The notes under the pieces were generated by a model. The model ran no database searches, was not told where the DNA came from, and saw nothing but the letters and a program-made list of their open reading frames with translations. DNA of 64,000 bases from Pseudomonas sp. F(2018) (GTDB taxonomy: Bacteria; Pseudomonadota; Gammaproteobacteria; Pseudomonadales; Pseudomonadaceae), in NCBI RefSeq assembly GCF_005508865.1, contig NZ_SCOM01000004.1, positions 454,558 through 518,557 of the forward strand, read 5' to 3'. The translations under genes were made by a program, and so were the position numbers. Shown piece after piece: positions 52,251 to 61,828 of the stretch. Within the stretch, counting starts at the first letter, position 1, and the number at the start of each line of letters is the position of its first letter.

Positions 52251-53720
52251 TTACAACTTCAACCGCCGAATCGCCTTGCCCAGCTCATCGGCCAGGCTCA
52301 CCAGCTCGGCGCTGGTGCTGGCCGAGGCGAGGGTCTGTTGCACGGTCTGTTCGGTGACATCACGGATGCCCACCACCGAGCGGGTCATTTCCTCGGCGAC
52401 CTGGCTCTGCTGTTCGGCGGCCACGGCGATCTGCGTGTTGCTCTCGCGCATCAAGGCCACCGCCTGGGCGATGTGGCCGAGGGCCTCGCCGGCGGCGCCG
52501 GCTTCCTGCACGCACTGGTCGGCCTTAAGCGAGCTCTCCTGCATGAACTCCACGGCGTCGCGGCTGGCGGACTGGAGGTTGCCGATCATGCGGGTGATCT
52601 CGTCGGTGGAGTCCTGCACGCGCTTGGCCAGGTTGCGCACCTCGTCGGCCACCACGGCGAAGCCACGGCCCATATCGCCGGCGCGGGCCGCCTCGATGGC
52701 CGCGTTGAGCGCGAGAAGGTTGGTCTGCTCGGCGATGCCGTGGATGGTCTCGACCATGCTGCCGATGGTGCGGCTGTCCTCGGCCAGCTGCTGGATCATC
52801 TCCGCCGTCTGCTGCACACCCTGGGACAGTCCGGCGATGGCCTGGCTGGCGCGGCCCACCACCTGCTGGCCGACGCCGCTGAGGCGGTCCGCCTCGGTGG
52901 ACTGGTCGCGGGTATCGGCGGCGTGCTGGGCGATGTGGTGCACGGTGGTGGACATCTCGTTGATCGCGGTGGCGGCCTGGTCGGTCTCGCTCTGCTGGCC
53001 GAGCATGCCGCCGCGCACCTGCTCCATGCTGGCGGCCAGGCGCCGCGCGCCTTCGTCGAGGCTGGCGGCGGCCTGGGCCACGGTGCCCACCACGCGCTGG
53101 TAGCCAGCCTGCATGGCGTTGAAGGCGTTGGCCATCTGGCCCACTTCGTCGCGGCTGTCCAGCTCGGCACGGGCGGCCAGGTCGCCGCTGCGCTCCACGT
53201 GCAGCATCACGTCCTTGAGCCGGTTGAGGTGGCTGAGGATGAAGCGGATCAGCAGTTGCGAGGCGCCGAGCAGGAGCAGCATCAGCGCGAACACGCACAG
53301 CGCATAGGCGCCGGCACGGGCCTCGAACACCTGCCACAGGCTCGGTGCGCTGGCCGTCACCGCCAGGCGCTGGCCGTCGCCGGCATCCTGCAGCCAGGCG
53401 CCGATCACTGGTGAGTCACCCCATAGGCCGTCGTGTTCCAGCTCGACCCAGCCGCGCTCCTTGCCGGTCACGCCGGGCAGGGCCGGCTTGCCGCCGCTGG
53501 CGAAGCTCAGCACCTGGGCATCGCGCGGCAGCGCGCTGCCGGCCGGCCAGGCGGCCAGCAGCGCGGCCTTGGCCTGCGCCGCTTCGCGGGCGGTCTCGTG
53601 GCGGCCGGCCTGTTCCTGCTGCATGGCGAACAGCACCAGCATCAGGGTGGTGACGAAGGCCACCAGGTTGACGGCCCAGAACTTGTATTTGAGGGAGAGA
53701 TCGAGAATCCACTTTTTCAT
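52251..53720 (-). CDS. Methyl-accepting chemotaxis protein
   Basis: 489 residues. N-terminal membrane helix (FWAVNLVAFVTTLMLVLFAM), a small periplasmic domain (~40-125), second helix (AYALCVFALMLLLLGASQLL), HAMP (~150-205) and the signalling domain, whose hairpin tip is FAVVADEVRNLAKRVQDST preceded by AIEAARAGDMGRG. Ligand unknown: the short periplasmic part is not a classic 4-helix bundle. No adaptor gene nearby. Confidence 0.93.
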   Translation of the reverse strand: MKKWILDLSLKYKFWAVNLVAFVTTLMLVLFAMQQEQAGRHETAREAAQAKAALLAAWPAGSALPRDAQVLSFASGGKPALPGVTGKERGWVELEHDGLWGDSPVIGAWLQDAGDGQRLAVTASAPSLWQVFEARAGAYALCVFALMLLLLGASQLLIRFILSHLNRLKDVMLHVERSGDLAARAELDSRDEVGQMANAFNAMQAGYQRVVGTVAQAAASLDEGARRLAASMEQVRGGMLGQQSETDQAATAINEMSTTVHHIAQHAADTRDQSTEADRLSGVGQQVVGRASQAIAGLSQGVQQTAEMIQQLAEDSRTIGSMVETIHGIAEQTNLLALNAAIEAARAGDMGRGFAVVADEVRNLAKRVQDSTDEITRMIGNLQSASRDAVEFMQESSLKADQCVQEAGAAGEALGHIAQAVALMRESNTQIAVAAEQQSQVAEEMTRSVVGIRDVTEQTVQQTLASASTSAELVSLADELGKAIRRLKL

Positions 53721-53897
53721 ATAGGTATGTCTGCACGCGGCTGGTCTGGCACTTGGCCATATCCTGCCTGCGGGCGATGCGGCCGGAATTGATCCCGATC
53801 AACCCGACAGATTCCGGCGCCAGCCGCTCGTCGCGGCGTGTCCAGGCGCCGGCAATCTGCGACAATCGCCGCCTAGCCGAAGTAGCCGCCCGTTGCG

Positions 53898-56800
53898 ATG
53901 ACCGATACCCACGAATCCCTGCTGAAGAACCTCGACCAGACCCTGCTGGCCGACCGTAACCGCCTGCGTCGCCAGCTGCACGAACTGCAGAAGCAGACAC
54001 CGCCGGACGAAGCCAAGCTGGCCCAATGGCTGGAGCGCTTCCAGGCCTCCATCGCCAAGGTCGAGGCGCGCAAGCGCAGCATCCCGACCATCCGCTACGA
54101 CGACGCCCTGCCGATCGCCGCCAAGCGCGACGAGATCAAGGCCGCGCTGGAGAAGCATCAGGTGCTGGTGATCGCCGGCGAAACCGGCTCGGGCAAGACC
54201 ACCCAGCTGCCGAAGATTTGCCTGGAGATCGGTCGCGGCGTGCACGGCCTGATCGGCCACACCCAGCCACGCCGCTTGGCCGCGCGCAGCGTCGCCACCC
54301 GGGTGGCCGAGGAAATCGCCACGCCGCTGGGCGAGCTGGTCGGCTACCAGGTGCGCTTCGAGGATCAGAGCAAGGACAGCACGCTGATCAAGCTGATGAC
54401 CGACGGCATCCTGCTCGCCGAGACCCAGCACGACCGTTTCCTGGAGAAGTACGACACCATCATCGTCGACGAGGCCCACGAGCGTTCGCTGAACATCGAC
54501 TTCCTGCTCGGCTACCTGAAGACCCTGCTGCCGCGTCGCCCCGACCTCAAGCTGATCATCACCTCGGCGACCATCGACCTGGAGCGCTTCAGTAAGCACT
54601 TCAATGACGCGCCAATCATCGAGGTGTCCGGCCGCACCTACCCGGTGGAAACCTGGTACCGCCCGCTGGCCGCCGAGGTGGACGAGGAGGGCGAGAGCCT
54701 GCTCGACGACCTCACCGTCGACCAGGGCATCCTCGCCGCGCTGGACGAGATCGCCGCCCACGAGAAGGCCGAGGGCAAGCGCCCCGGCGATGTGCTGGTG
54801 TTCCTCCCCGGCGAGCGTGAAATCCGCGAGGCCGCCGAGGTGCTGCGCAAGGCCAACCTGCGTTTCACCGAAGTGCTGCCGCTGTATGCGCGGCTGACCC
54901 CGGCCGAGCAGCAGAAGATCTTCGCGCCCATGGCCGGGCGCAAGATCGTGCTGGCCACCAACGTCGCCGAGACTTCGCTGACCGTGCCGGGCATCCGCTA
55001 CGTGATCGACAGCGGCACCGCACGGATCAGCCGCTACAGCTACCGCGCCAAGGTCCAGCGCCTGCCCATCGAGGCCGTGTCCCAGGCCAGCGCCAACCAG
55101 CGCAAGGGCCGCTGCGGCCGGGTCGAGCCGGGTATCTGCATCCGCCTGTACAGCGAGGAGGATTTCCTCGGCCGCCCCGCATTTACCGATCCGGAAATCC
55201 TGCGCACCAACCTGGCCGCGGTGATCCTGCAGATGCTCAATCTGCGCCTGGGCAGCATCGAGGACTTCCCCTTTATCGAGCCGCCGGATGGCAAGGCCAT
55301 CAGCGACGGCTTCACCCTGTTGCAGGAGCTGTCGGCGGTCAACCGCGAGAGCCAGCTCACGCCTATTGGCCGCCAGCTGGCGCGCCTGCCCATCGACCCG
55401 CGCCTGGGCCGTATGGTGCTGGAAGCGGCCAAGCTCGGCAGCCTGGATGAAATTCTGATCGTCGCCTCGGCGCTGTCGGTGCAGGACCCGCGCGAACGGC
55501 CGATGGAGCGCCAGCAGGCCGCCGACCAGGCCCACGCGCAGTGGAAGGACGTGGACTCCGACTTCGCCGCGCTGATCAACCTGTGGCGCGGCTTCGAGGA
55601 GAAGCGCCAGGAGCTGGGCAGCAACCCGCTGCGCAACTGGTGCAAGAAGAACTTCCTCAATTACCTGCGCCTGCGCGAGTGGCGCGACGCTCACCGCCAA
55701 CTGGTGCTGATCGCCCGCGAACTGCAGTTATCGCCAAGCAAGTCAGAGGACGGTCGTAAGGTGGACCGGGCGGCGGACCGGTCGCCCGCAGGGCAGCCCA
55801 CCGCCAAGCCCGGTCAGAAAGGCCAATCTGCACAAGGCCCGCAGCCGACCAAAGACACCAAGGTCATCGTCCGCGAGCAGGCCGAGGCCGGCGAGGCCGC
55901 GCAGCGAGCCAAGAGCTACGCCGCGGTGCACAAGGCGATTCTGTCCGGCCTGCTTAGCCAGATCGGCCAGAAGACCGAGGAGGGCGACTACCTCGGCGCA
56001 CGCCAGCGGCGCTTCTGGATTCACCCGTCCTCGGTGATCGGCCGCAAGAAGCCGACCTGGGTGATGACCGCCGAGCTGGTGGAAACCACCAAGCTGTTCG
56101 CCCGCATGGTCGCCAAGATCGAGCCGGACTGGATCGAGCCGCTGGCCGGCCACCTGATCAAGAAGAACCACTTCGAGCCGCACTGGGAGAAGCGCCGTGG
56201 CCAGGTGGTGGCCTTCGAACAGGTCACCCTGTACGGCCTGATCGTGGTCGGCCGCCGCCCGGTGCATTTCGGCCCGGTCGACCCGGTGGCCTCGCGCGAA
56301 CTGTTTATCCGCGAGGGCCTGGTGCGCGGCGAGATCAACAGCCGCGCCAAGTGCCTGGCGGCCAACCGAGAGCTGCTCGATCGCCTCGACGAGCTGGAGG
56401 CCAAGGCCCGCCGCCGCGACATCCTTGCCGATGAGGAAACCCTGTACGCCTTCTACGAGGCGCGCATCCCGGCGGAGATCCACCAGGCCGCCACCTTCGA
56501 GCATTGGTACAAGAGCGAGAGTGCGAAGAACCCGCAGCTGCTGATCATGCGCGAGGAGGACGTGCTGGCCCGTGACGCCAAGGAAGTCACTGCCGCCCAG
56601 TACCCGGACATCCTCCAGCTCGGCGAGCTGCAACTGCCGCTGACCTACCACTTCGAGCCCAATCACCCGCGCGACGGTGTGACCCTGCGCGTGCCGGCAC
56701 CGCTGCTGCCGCAATTGCCGGCGGACCGCCTGGAATGGTTGGTGCCGGGCCTGATCGAGGCCAAGGCCATCGCCCTGGTGCGCAACCTGCCCAAGGCGAT

Positions 56801-57968
56801 CCGCAAGAACTTCGTGCCGGTGCCGGACTTCGTCGGCGCCGCGCTCTCCAAGATCGCTTTCGGCCAGGGTTCGCTACCCGAATCCCTCGGCCGCGAGCTG
56901 ACCCGCATGACCGGCGCCCGCGTCTCCGACGAGGCCTGGGAGGAAGCGGCGCAGCAGCTGGAGTCGCATCTCAAGATGAACCTGGAAGTGGTCGACGCTC
57001 GTGGCAAGTTCCTTGGCGAAGGCCGCGACCTGGCCGAGCTGACCGCGCGCTTCGCCGAAGCCAGCCAGGCCGCCCTGGCCATCCCGCAGCAGAAGCAGGA
57101 ACAGAAGCCGGTGGAGGCCAAGGCCTTCGCCCAGGTCGCCGAGAAGACCCAGCAGAAGATCGCCGGCCTTTCCATGACCGTGTTCCCGGCGCTGGTGGAA
57201 GAGGGCGGTGTGGTCAAGGAAGGGCGCTTCCCGACCCAGGCCGAGGCCGACTTCCAGCACCGCCGTGCCCTGCAGAAACTGCTGCTGCAACAACTGGCCG
57301 AATCGGCCAAGTTCCTGCGCGGCAAGCTGCCGGGCCTCACCGAGCTGGGCCTGCTGTATCGCGAGATGGGCCGCCCCGAGGCACTGGTCGAGGACATCCT
57401 GCTGGCCAGCCTCGATGCCTGTGTGCTCGAAGGCGAAGCCACGCTGCCGCGAGATGGCGCGGCGCTGGCCGCCCTGGCCGAGAAAAAGCGTGGCGACTGG
57501 ACCGGCCACGCCGAACGTATCGCCAAGCTCACCCTGGACATCCTCAAGCTCGCCCACGGCCTGCAGAAGCGCTTCAAGGGCAAGATCGACCTGGCCCAGG
57601 CCATGGCCCTCAACGACATCAAGCAGCAGCTGGCCAACCTGGTCTATCCCGGCTTCGTCCGCGAAACGCCCGGCGAGTGGCTGAAGGAAATCCCGCGTTA
57701 TCTGAAAGCCATCGAGCAGCGCCTGGACAAGGTCGGCAGCCAGGTGCAGCGCGACCGCGTGTGGACCGGCGAGCTCACCGCCGCCTGGGAGCAATACCAG
57801 GCTAGAGCCGCCAAGCACGCCCAGGAAGGCAAGCGCGACCCCGAGCTGGTGCTGTACCGCTGGATGCTGGAGGAATACCGCGTATCGCTGTTCGCCCAGC
57901 AGCTCGGCACGAAAATGGCGGTGTCGGACAAACGGCTGAGCAAGCAGTGGAGTCAGGTGGAGGCCTGA
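53898..57968 (+). CDS. hrpA: ATP-dependent RNA helicase HrpA
   Basis: 1356 residues. Walker A GETGSGKTT at 94-102, DEAH at 191-194, SATIDLERF, and motif VI QRKGRCGRVEPG; then HA2/OB-fold and a long HrpA-specific C-terminus. A 50-residue low-complexity insert at ~614-665 (GQPTAKPGQKGQSAQGPQPT) is proline/glutamine-rich and absent from E. coli HrpA as I recall it. HrpA resolves stalled, collided ribosomes. ATG at 53898 (GTTGCGATGACC context). Confidence 0.95.
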   Translation: MTDTHESLLKNLDQTLLADRNRLRRQLHELQKQTPPDEAKLAQWLERFQASIAKVEARKRSIPTIRYDDALPIAAKRDEIKAALEKHQVLVIAGETGSGKTTQLPKICLEIGRGVHGLIGHTQPRRLAARSVATRVAEEIATPLGELVGYQVRFEDQSKDSTLIKLMTDGILLAETQHDRFLEKYDTIIVDEAHERSLNIDFLLGYLKTLLPRRPDLKLIITSATIDLERFSKHFNDAPIIEVSGRTYPVETWYRPLAAEVDEEGESLLDDLTVDQGILAALDEIAAHEKAEGKRPGDVLVFLPGEREIREAAEVLRKANLRFTEVLPLYARLTPAEQQKIFAPMAGRKIVLATNVAETSLTVPGIRYVIDSGTARISRYSYRAKVQRLPIEAVSQASANQRKGRCGRVEPGICIRLYSEEDFLGRPAFTDPEILRTNLAAVILQMLNLRLGSIEDFPFIEPPDGKAISDGFTLLQELSAVNRESQLTPIGRQLARLPIDPRLGRMVLEAAKLGSLDEILIVASALSVQDPRERPMERQQAADQAHAQWKDVDSDFAALINLWRGFEEKRQELGSNPLRNWCKKNFLNYLRLREWRDAHRQLVLIARELQLSPSKSEDGRKVDRAADRSPAGQPTAKPGQKGQSAQGPQPTKDTKVIVREQAEAGEAAQRAKSYAAVHKAILSGLLSQIGQKTEEGDYLGARQRRFWIHPSSVIGRKKPTWVMTAELVETTKLFARMVAKIEPDWIEPLAGHLIKKNHFEPHWEKRRGQVVAFEQVTLYGLIVVGRRPVHFGPVDPVASRELFIREGLVRGEINSRAKCLAANRELLDRLDELEAKARRRDILADEETLYAFYEARIPAEIHQAATFEHWYKSESAKNPQLLIMREEDVLARDAKEVTAAQYPDILQLGELQLPLTYHFEPNHPRDGVTLRVPAPLLPQLPADRLEWLVPGLIEAKAIALVRNLPKAIRKNFVPVPDFVGAALSKIAFGQGSLPESLGRELTRMTGARVSDEAWEEAAQQLESHLKMNLEVVDARGKFLGEGRDLAELTARFAEASQAALAIPQQKQEQKPVEAKAFAQVAEKTQQKIAGLSMTVFPALVEEGGVVKEGRFPTQAEADFQHRRALQKLLLQQLAESAKFLRGKLPGLTELGLLYREMGRPEALVEDILLASLDACVLEGEATLPRDGAALAALAEKKRGDWTGHAERIAKLTLDILKLAHGLQKRFKGKIDLAQAMALNDIKQQLANLVYPGFVRETPGEWLKEIPRYLKAIEQRLDKVGSQVQRDRVWTGELTAAWEQYQARAAKHAQEGKRDPELVLYRWMLEEYRVSLFAQQLGTKMAVSDKRLSKQWSQVEA

Positions 57969-57981
57969 ACCGGTTCAGGCC
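57962..57981. promoter_or_regulatory. 20-bp perfect palindrome at the hrpA stop
   Basis: GGCCTGAACC/GGTTCAGGCC, no loop, overlapping the hrpA TGA. It could be part of a terminator or a protein site ahead of the small lipoprotein gene 19 bp later. Confidence 0.45.
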
Positions 57982-57999
57982 GTTAACAGGGAGGTTTAG

Positions 58000-58269
58000 A
58001 TGAAACTGAGGATGCTGGTTTTCGGGCTCTTGAGTCTGTGTCTGGTCGCGTGTGCTCAGCGCCCACCCCAGCGGTCGGAGCCGTCGACAGAGGCCCAGCC
58101 CTGCAAGTCGGAACAGTGCGAGCAGAAGCCTGAGCGGCCCAAGCCGTCTACCGGGGAGCAAGTGGTCTATGGGGTGGTGGGAACAGTGGCGGCGCTGGTC
58201 GCGCTTCCCGTCATCATCGTGTCCTATATCGTCATTTGCCCGTTCTCCGATGCCGAGATGTGTAGCTAA
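58000..58269 (+). CDS. Small lipoprotein
   Basis: 89 residues. Signal MKLRMLVFGLLSLCLVAC with a VAC lipobox, a Pro/Glu/Lys-rich middle, and a membrane-like helix near the C-terminus (VVYGVVGTVAALVALPVIIVSYIVI) ending CPFSDAEMCS. GGGAGG precedes the ATG. No named family. Confidence 0.72.
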   Translation: MKLRMLVFGLLSLCLVACAQRPPQRSEPSTEAQPCKSEQCEQKPERPKPSTGEQVVYGVVGTVAALVALPVIIVSYIVICPFSDAEMCS

Positions 58270-58363
58270 CCGGTAGTGGCACTGGATCGAGGCATGATGG
58301 CATTCTGAGCTCATGTCGGCGCCGCTTCGGCCGACATAGGTGGGCCGCCCGTCCTGGGCGACC

Positions 58364-59479
58364 ATGGCACAGGAGCTGGCGGTGAGGGTGATCGAAAGGC
58401 TGACGCGGTCGCTGAACCCGTTGCACGGCTTGCCCGAGGCGACGCGCCGGGAGTTCGCCCACTGGTACCAGCAGGCCAAGCTGCCGCAGATCCGCTACGT
58501 TGCGTTCCTCACCATGGGGCTGTACCTGATCTACGCCGCCATCGAGCAGAACGTGGCCGGCGATCACCTCGGCCTGCGCCTGCTGGCACACGGCATGGTA
58601 GTGCCCCTGGCGCTGCTGGCCGTGGGCCTGATGAGCTACCACGAGGCTGCGCAGCGCTGGATGCTGGTGCTGCTGTTCGTGGCGCCGGTCGGCGCGGTGG
58701 TCACCAACCTGGCCTTCAACTACGGCAAGGCGGATTTCGCCTACTTCGTGCCGGAGATATATCTCAACCTGATGTGGACCTTCACCGTCTCCGGCCTGAC
58801 CCTGCGCCAAGCCCTGCAGACGGCCGGCGCCTCGGTGGTGCTGCTGCTCGTCGTCACCCTCGGCGACGCCCTGCAGCCGGGCGTGCAGCGCCTGCACCTG
58901 ATCTGGGTGCTGGCGTCCTTCTCCTTCGGCGTGCTCTGCGCCTTCGTGCTGGAGAAGGCGCACAAGACCATGTTCCTGCACCAGGGCCGGCTGGCCCTCA
59001 GCGCCACCGTCGACGGCCTCACCGGGCTGTGGAACCGCTCGCGCATCGACCAGCTGTTCGCCGAGGAAATCGCCCGCGCCCAGCGCTACGGCACGCCGTT
59101 CTCGGTGATCCTGCTGGACATCGACCACTTCAAGCACGTCAACGACCACCACGGCCACGCGGTGGGCGACAGCGTGCTGCGCCAGTTCGCCACGCTGCTG
59201 CGCGACAACGTGCGCAGCGTCGACAAGGTCGGCCGCCTGGGCGGCGAGGAGTTCCTCGTCATCCTGCCGGAGATCGACGCCCTGCAGGCGCAGACCGCCG
59301 CGCTCACCCTGCAGGCGCGCATCCGCCAGTTCGACTTCGACACCGTGCTGCGCAAGACCGCCAGCTTCGGCATCACCCACTACCTCGGCGACGAGAACCC
59401 GCAGAGCATGCTCGACCGCGCCGACCGGGCGCTGTACCGGGCCAAGGCCAATGGCCGGGACCGCATAGAAGTGCTCTGA
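58364..59479 (+). CDS. Membrane diguanylate cyclase
   Basis: 371 residues. Five to six N-terminal helices (~45-205) act as an intramembrane sensor, then GGDEF: GGEEF at 293-297 with I-site RSVD beginning at 284. Should make c-di-GMP with feedback. An upstream GTG at 58340 would add 8 residues but has no ribosome site either. The second cyclase in this window; sensors unrelated. Confidence 0.9.
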   Translation: MAQELAVRVIERLTRSLNPLHGLPEATRREFAHWYQQAKLPQIRYVAFLTMGLYLIYAAIEQNVAGDHLGLRLLAHGMVVPLALLAVGLMSYHEAAQRWMLVLLFVAPVGAVVTNLAFNYGKADFAYFVPEIYLNLMWTFTVSGLTLRQALQTAGASVVLLLVVTLGDALQPGVQRLHLIWVLASFSFGVLCAFVLEKAHKTMFLHQGRLALSATVDGLTGLWNRSRIDQLFAEEIARAQRYGTPFSVILLDIDHFKHVNDHHGHAVGDSVLRQFATLLRDNVRSVDKVGRLGGEEFLVILPEIDALQAQTAALTLQARIRQFDFDTVLRKTASFGITHYLGDENPQSMLDRADRALYRAKANGRDRIEVL

Positions 59480-59571
59480 AACGGCCGACAAGGCTTGTCA
59501 TCATCCAGGGGCTCGACGGCACGCAAGTGATAGGGCATGTTGACGCCCCCTCGCATCCACCCGGATCAGCC

Positions 59572-60099
59572 ATGTTCGAAATCCAGCCCATGAGCCCCGA
59601 GCTCTATCGCCAGCAGACCCGCCGCAGCACCTTCGTGGTGATTGCCATCTTCCTGGTGCTGGCCATGCTCTGCGCCACCGCCAGCACCCAGCTGTTCGGC
59701 GGCCCGCCCGGCGACAACTTCAAGTGGAACCTGCTCGGCGTGCTCACCGGCATGGCGCTGACCGTGGCCGTGGTGCGCCAGCAGCTGTGGCATCGGCCGT
59801 TCATGGCGGCTGCTGCCTATGGCTGGGGGCTCAAGCGCAGCCTGATGCGCGTCACCAACGTCATGCACCACGTGAAAGCCGGCGTGGCCGCGGGCGACGC
59901 CAACGCCATGCAGCTGCTGCGCTTCTACCACCTGGGCGTGACCCAGATGCACCAGCTGGACGGCAACAGCGCCGACCTCAGCCACATGGTTCGCGAGATC
60001 GACGCGCACCGCGAGCTGATGGAGCAGCGCGGGCTGGACCTGGAGCAGAACCGCCTCGATCCGGCCTGGCTGGAAGCGGTGAAGACCTTCAAGCCCTAA
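59572..60099 (+). CDS. DUF3087 family membrane protein
   Basis: 175 residues. MFEIQPMSPELYRQQTRRSTFVV, two membrane helices (~20-42 and ~52-70), then a helical cytosolic domain (RFYHLGVTQMHQLDGN). Matches DUF3087. It ends 1 bp into the convergent LysE gene. Function unknown. Confidence 0.8.
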   Translation: MFEIQPMSPELYRQQTRRSTFVVIAIFLVLAMLCATASTQLFGGPPGDNFKWNLLGVLTGMALTVAVVRQQLWHRPFMAAAAYGWGLKRSLMRVTNVMHHVKAGVAAGDANAMQLLRFYHLGVTQMHQLDGNSADLSHMVREIDAHRELMEQRGLDLEQNRLDPAWLEAVKTFKP

Positions 60100-60689
60100 A
60101 GCAGCAACGCCAACCAGGTAGAGGCGAACAGCAACAACGCCAGCATCTGGTTGAAGCGCTTCATCCGCTGCGGCGACTGCAGCAGGCGGGCGCTGCCGGC
60201 GCCGAGCAGGGCCCAGGCGGTCATGCACGGCATGGCCAGCAGCAGGAAGATCAGCGACAGCTGCAGCACGCGCAGGGCCTTGTCCGCGCTGCCGGCGGCG
60301 AACACGCTGACCACCGCGACCGCCATCATCCACACCTTGGGGTTCACCAGTTGCAGCGCCGCCGCGCCCAGCGGGCCGAGTGCGCGCGCGTCCTGGGCGT
60401 TCAGCGGCGCGGCCGCGCTGCGCCATAGTTGCCAGGCCAGCCAGCTCAGCCATAGCGCGCCGAGCCAGCTCATCGCCAGCTGCACGCGCGGGTAGCGCAA
60501 CAGCACCTCGCCCAGGCCCAAGCCCACCAGCAGCACGATCAGCGCCGCCGCCAGGCAGGCGCCGAGTACCAGCGGCAGAGTGGCGCGCACGCCGAAGCGC
60601 GCGCCGTGGCTGAGCGCCAGGATATTGGTCGGCCCCGGCGTGATGGTGGAAGCGAAGGCGAACAACAGGAAGGGCAGCAGGGACTGCAT
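60096..60689 (-). CDS. LysE family exporter
   Basis: 197 residues. Six hydrophobic segments and the LysE/RhtB opening FAFASTITPGPTNILALSHGARFG. Exports amino acids or related solutes; substrate unknown. A 13-codon open frame (60693-60734) stops 3 bp upstream of its ATG and could be a leader. AraC gene follows upstream on the same strand. Confidence 0.9.
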   Translation of the reverse strand: MQSLLPFLLFAFASTITPGPTNILALSHGARFGVRATLPLVLGACLAAALIVLLVGLGLGEVLLRYPRVQLAMSWLGALWLSWLAWQLWRSAAAPLNAQDARALGPLGAAALQLVNPKVWMMAVAVVSVFAAGSADKALRVLQLSLIFLLLAMPCMTAWALLGAGSARLLQSPQRMKRFNQMLALLLFASTWLALLL

Positions 60690-60785
60690 GGCTCAGTCCC
60701 TCCCGCTGTCGCGCGAAGCGAGGAAATAACGCATGGCATGGGCTCTCCGTGGTGATGGAGGCTCATGCTGCGGCGTGGCGGCCGA

Positions 60786-61622
60786 TCAGTCTGGAAGCTT
60801 TGTGCAGCGGCGCCGGTAATCGGCGGGCGTCAGCCGGTAGGCGCGGCGGAACCAGCGGCCCAGGTGGCTCTGGTCGGCGAAGCCCAGGGCGCTGGCCACA
60901 TCGGCCGGAGTGTCGCCACGGGCCAGCCGCTGGCGCGCCTTGGCCAGGCGCAACTGGATCAGGTAGGCGTGCGGGGCGATGCCGAAGGCGCTCTTGAAGG
61001 CGCGGCTGAGGCGGAAGCGATCCACCCCGCAGGCCGCCGCCGTGTCGTCCAGGCCGATGTCCTGGTCGAAGTTCGCATGCAGGTAGTCGCGGGCGCGCTG
61101 CGCCACCAGCGGCAGGCGCGGGTCCGGGTTCTCCCGTTTGCGCCACTGCAGGCGGCTGGTCATGCTGCCCAGCAGGTCGTCGATGGCGGTCTGCCGGACG
61201 ATGCGCAGGTCACCGTCGTGCAGCGTGTGGAAGGCGCGGAAGATGGCGCCGGCCATCGGGGCGTCGTTGTTGAGGATATTGGCGAAGCTCGGCGTGCTGT
61301 TCGCCGGTGCATGCTCGAACAGCGCGTGCAGCTCGCGCTCCAGCCACTGCGGGTCGATGTACAGCATGGAATAGGTGAAGCCTTCCGCGGTCGGCGCGTG
61401 GCCGTCGTGGATCTCGCCCGGCTCCAGCAGAATCACCTTGCCCGGCGTGCTCAGGTGCTTCTCGCGGCGGCAGTTGAACTGCTGCACGCCCTGTTCGGTG
61501 ACTCCGACCAGGTAGCTGTCGTGCCAGTGCGGGTCGTAGGCGTGGCCCTCGAAGTGGGCACGGATCGACTCGATGCCGGTGTCGGCATCCTGCGCGAGGT
61601 CGATCCAGTTGCGTGTGTCCAC
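60786..61622 (-). CDS. AraC family regulator (AraC ligand + HTH)
   Basis: 278 residues. N-terminal cupin-like AraC binding domain (HWHDSYLVGVTEQGVQQF; PGKVILLEPGEIHDG) and a C-terminal double HTH (DDTAAACGVDRFRLSRAFKSAFGIAPHAYLIQLRLAKA; ASALGFADQSHLGRWFRRAY). Adjacent to LysE, a very common pairing, so probably controls it. Confidence 0.9.
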   Translation of the reverse strand: MDTRNWIDLAQDADTGIESIRAHFEGHAYDPHWHDSYLVGVTEQGVQQFNCRREKHLSTPGKVILLEPGEIHDGHAPTAEGFTYSMLYIDPQWLERELHALFEHAPANSTPSFANILNNDAPMAGAIFRAFHTLHDGDLRIVRQTAIDDLLGSMTSRLQWRKRENPDPRLPLVAQRARDYLHANFDQDIGLDDTAAACGVDRFRLSRAFKSAFGIAPHAYLIQLRLAKARQRLARGDTPADVASALGFADQSHLGRWFRRAYRLTPADYRRRCTKLPD

Positions 61623-61828
61623 GGGGTTCTCCGAAAGCGGCGCTCGGCCTGTCGTGACCTTAGCGCGTCCGCCTGCCGAGGTTTAGAAGATTTGTGCAGG
61701 CGGCCGGGCCGCTTATCCGATGGCCATCATTCGGGCCGATCCGCGCCCAAGCGGCGCCGTCCTTTACCGGTGCCGGGGCATTCTCTAGAGTCAAGGCTAC
61801 CGGTTCCGAGCTGTCCCGCGAGCGCCTG

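Noticed and set aside
58774..60099. 441-residue extension of the DUF3087 protein
   Set aside because: The added part is the cyclase gene in another frame; DUF3087 length fits the ATG at 59572.
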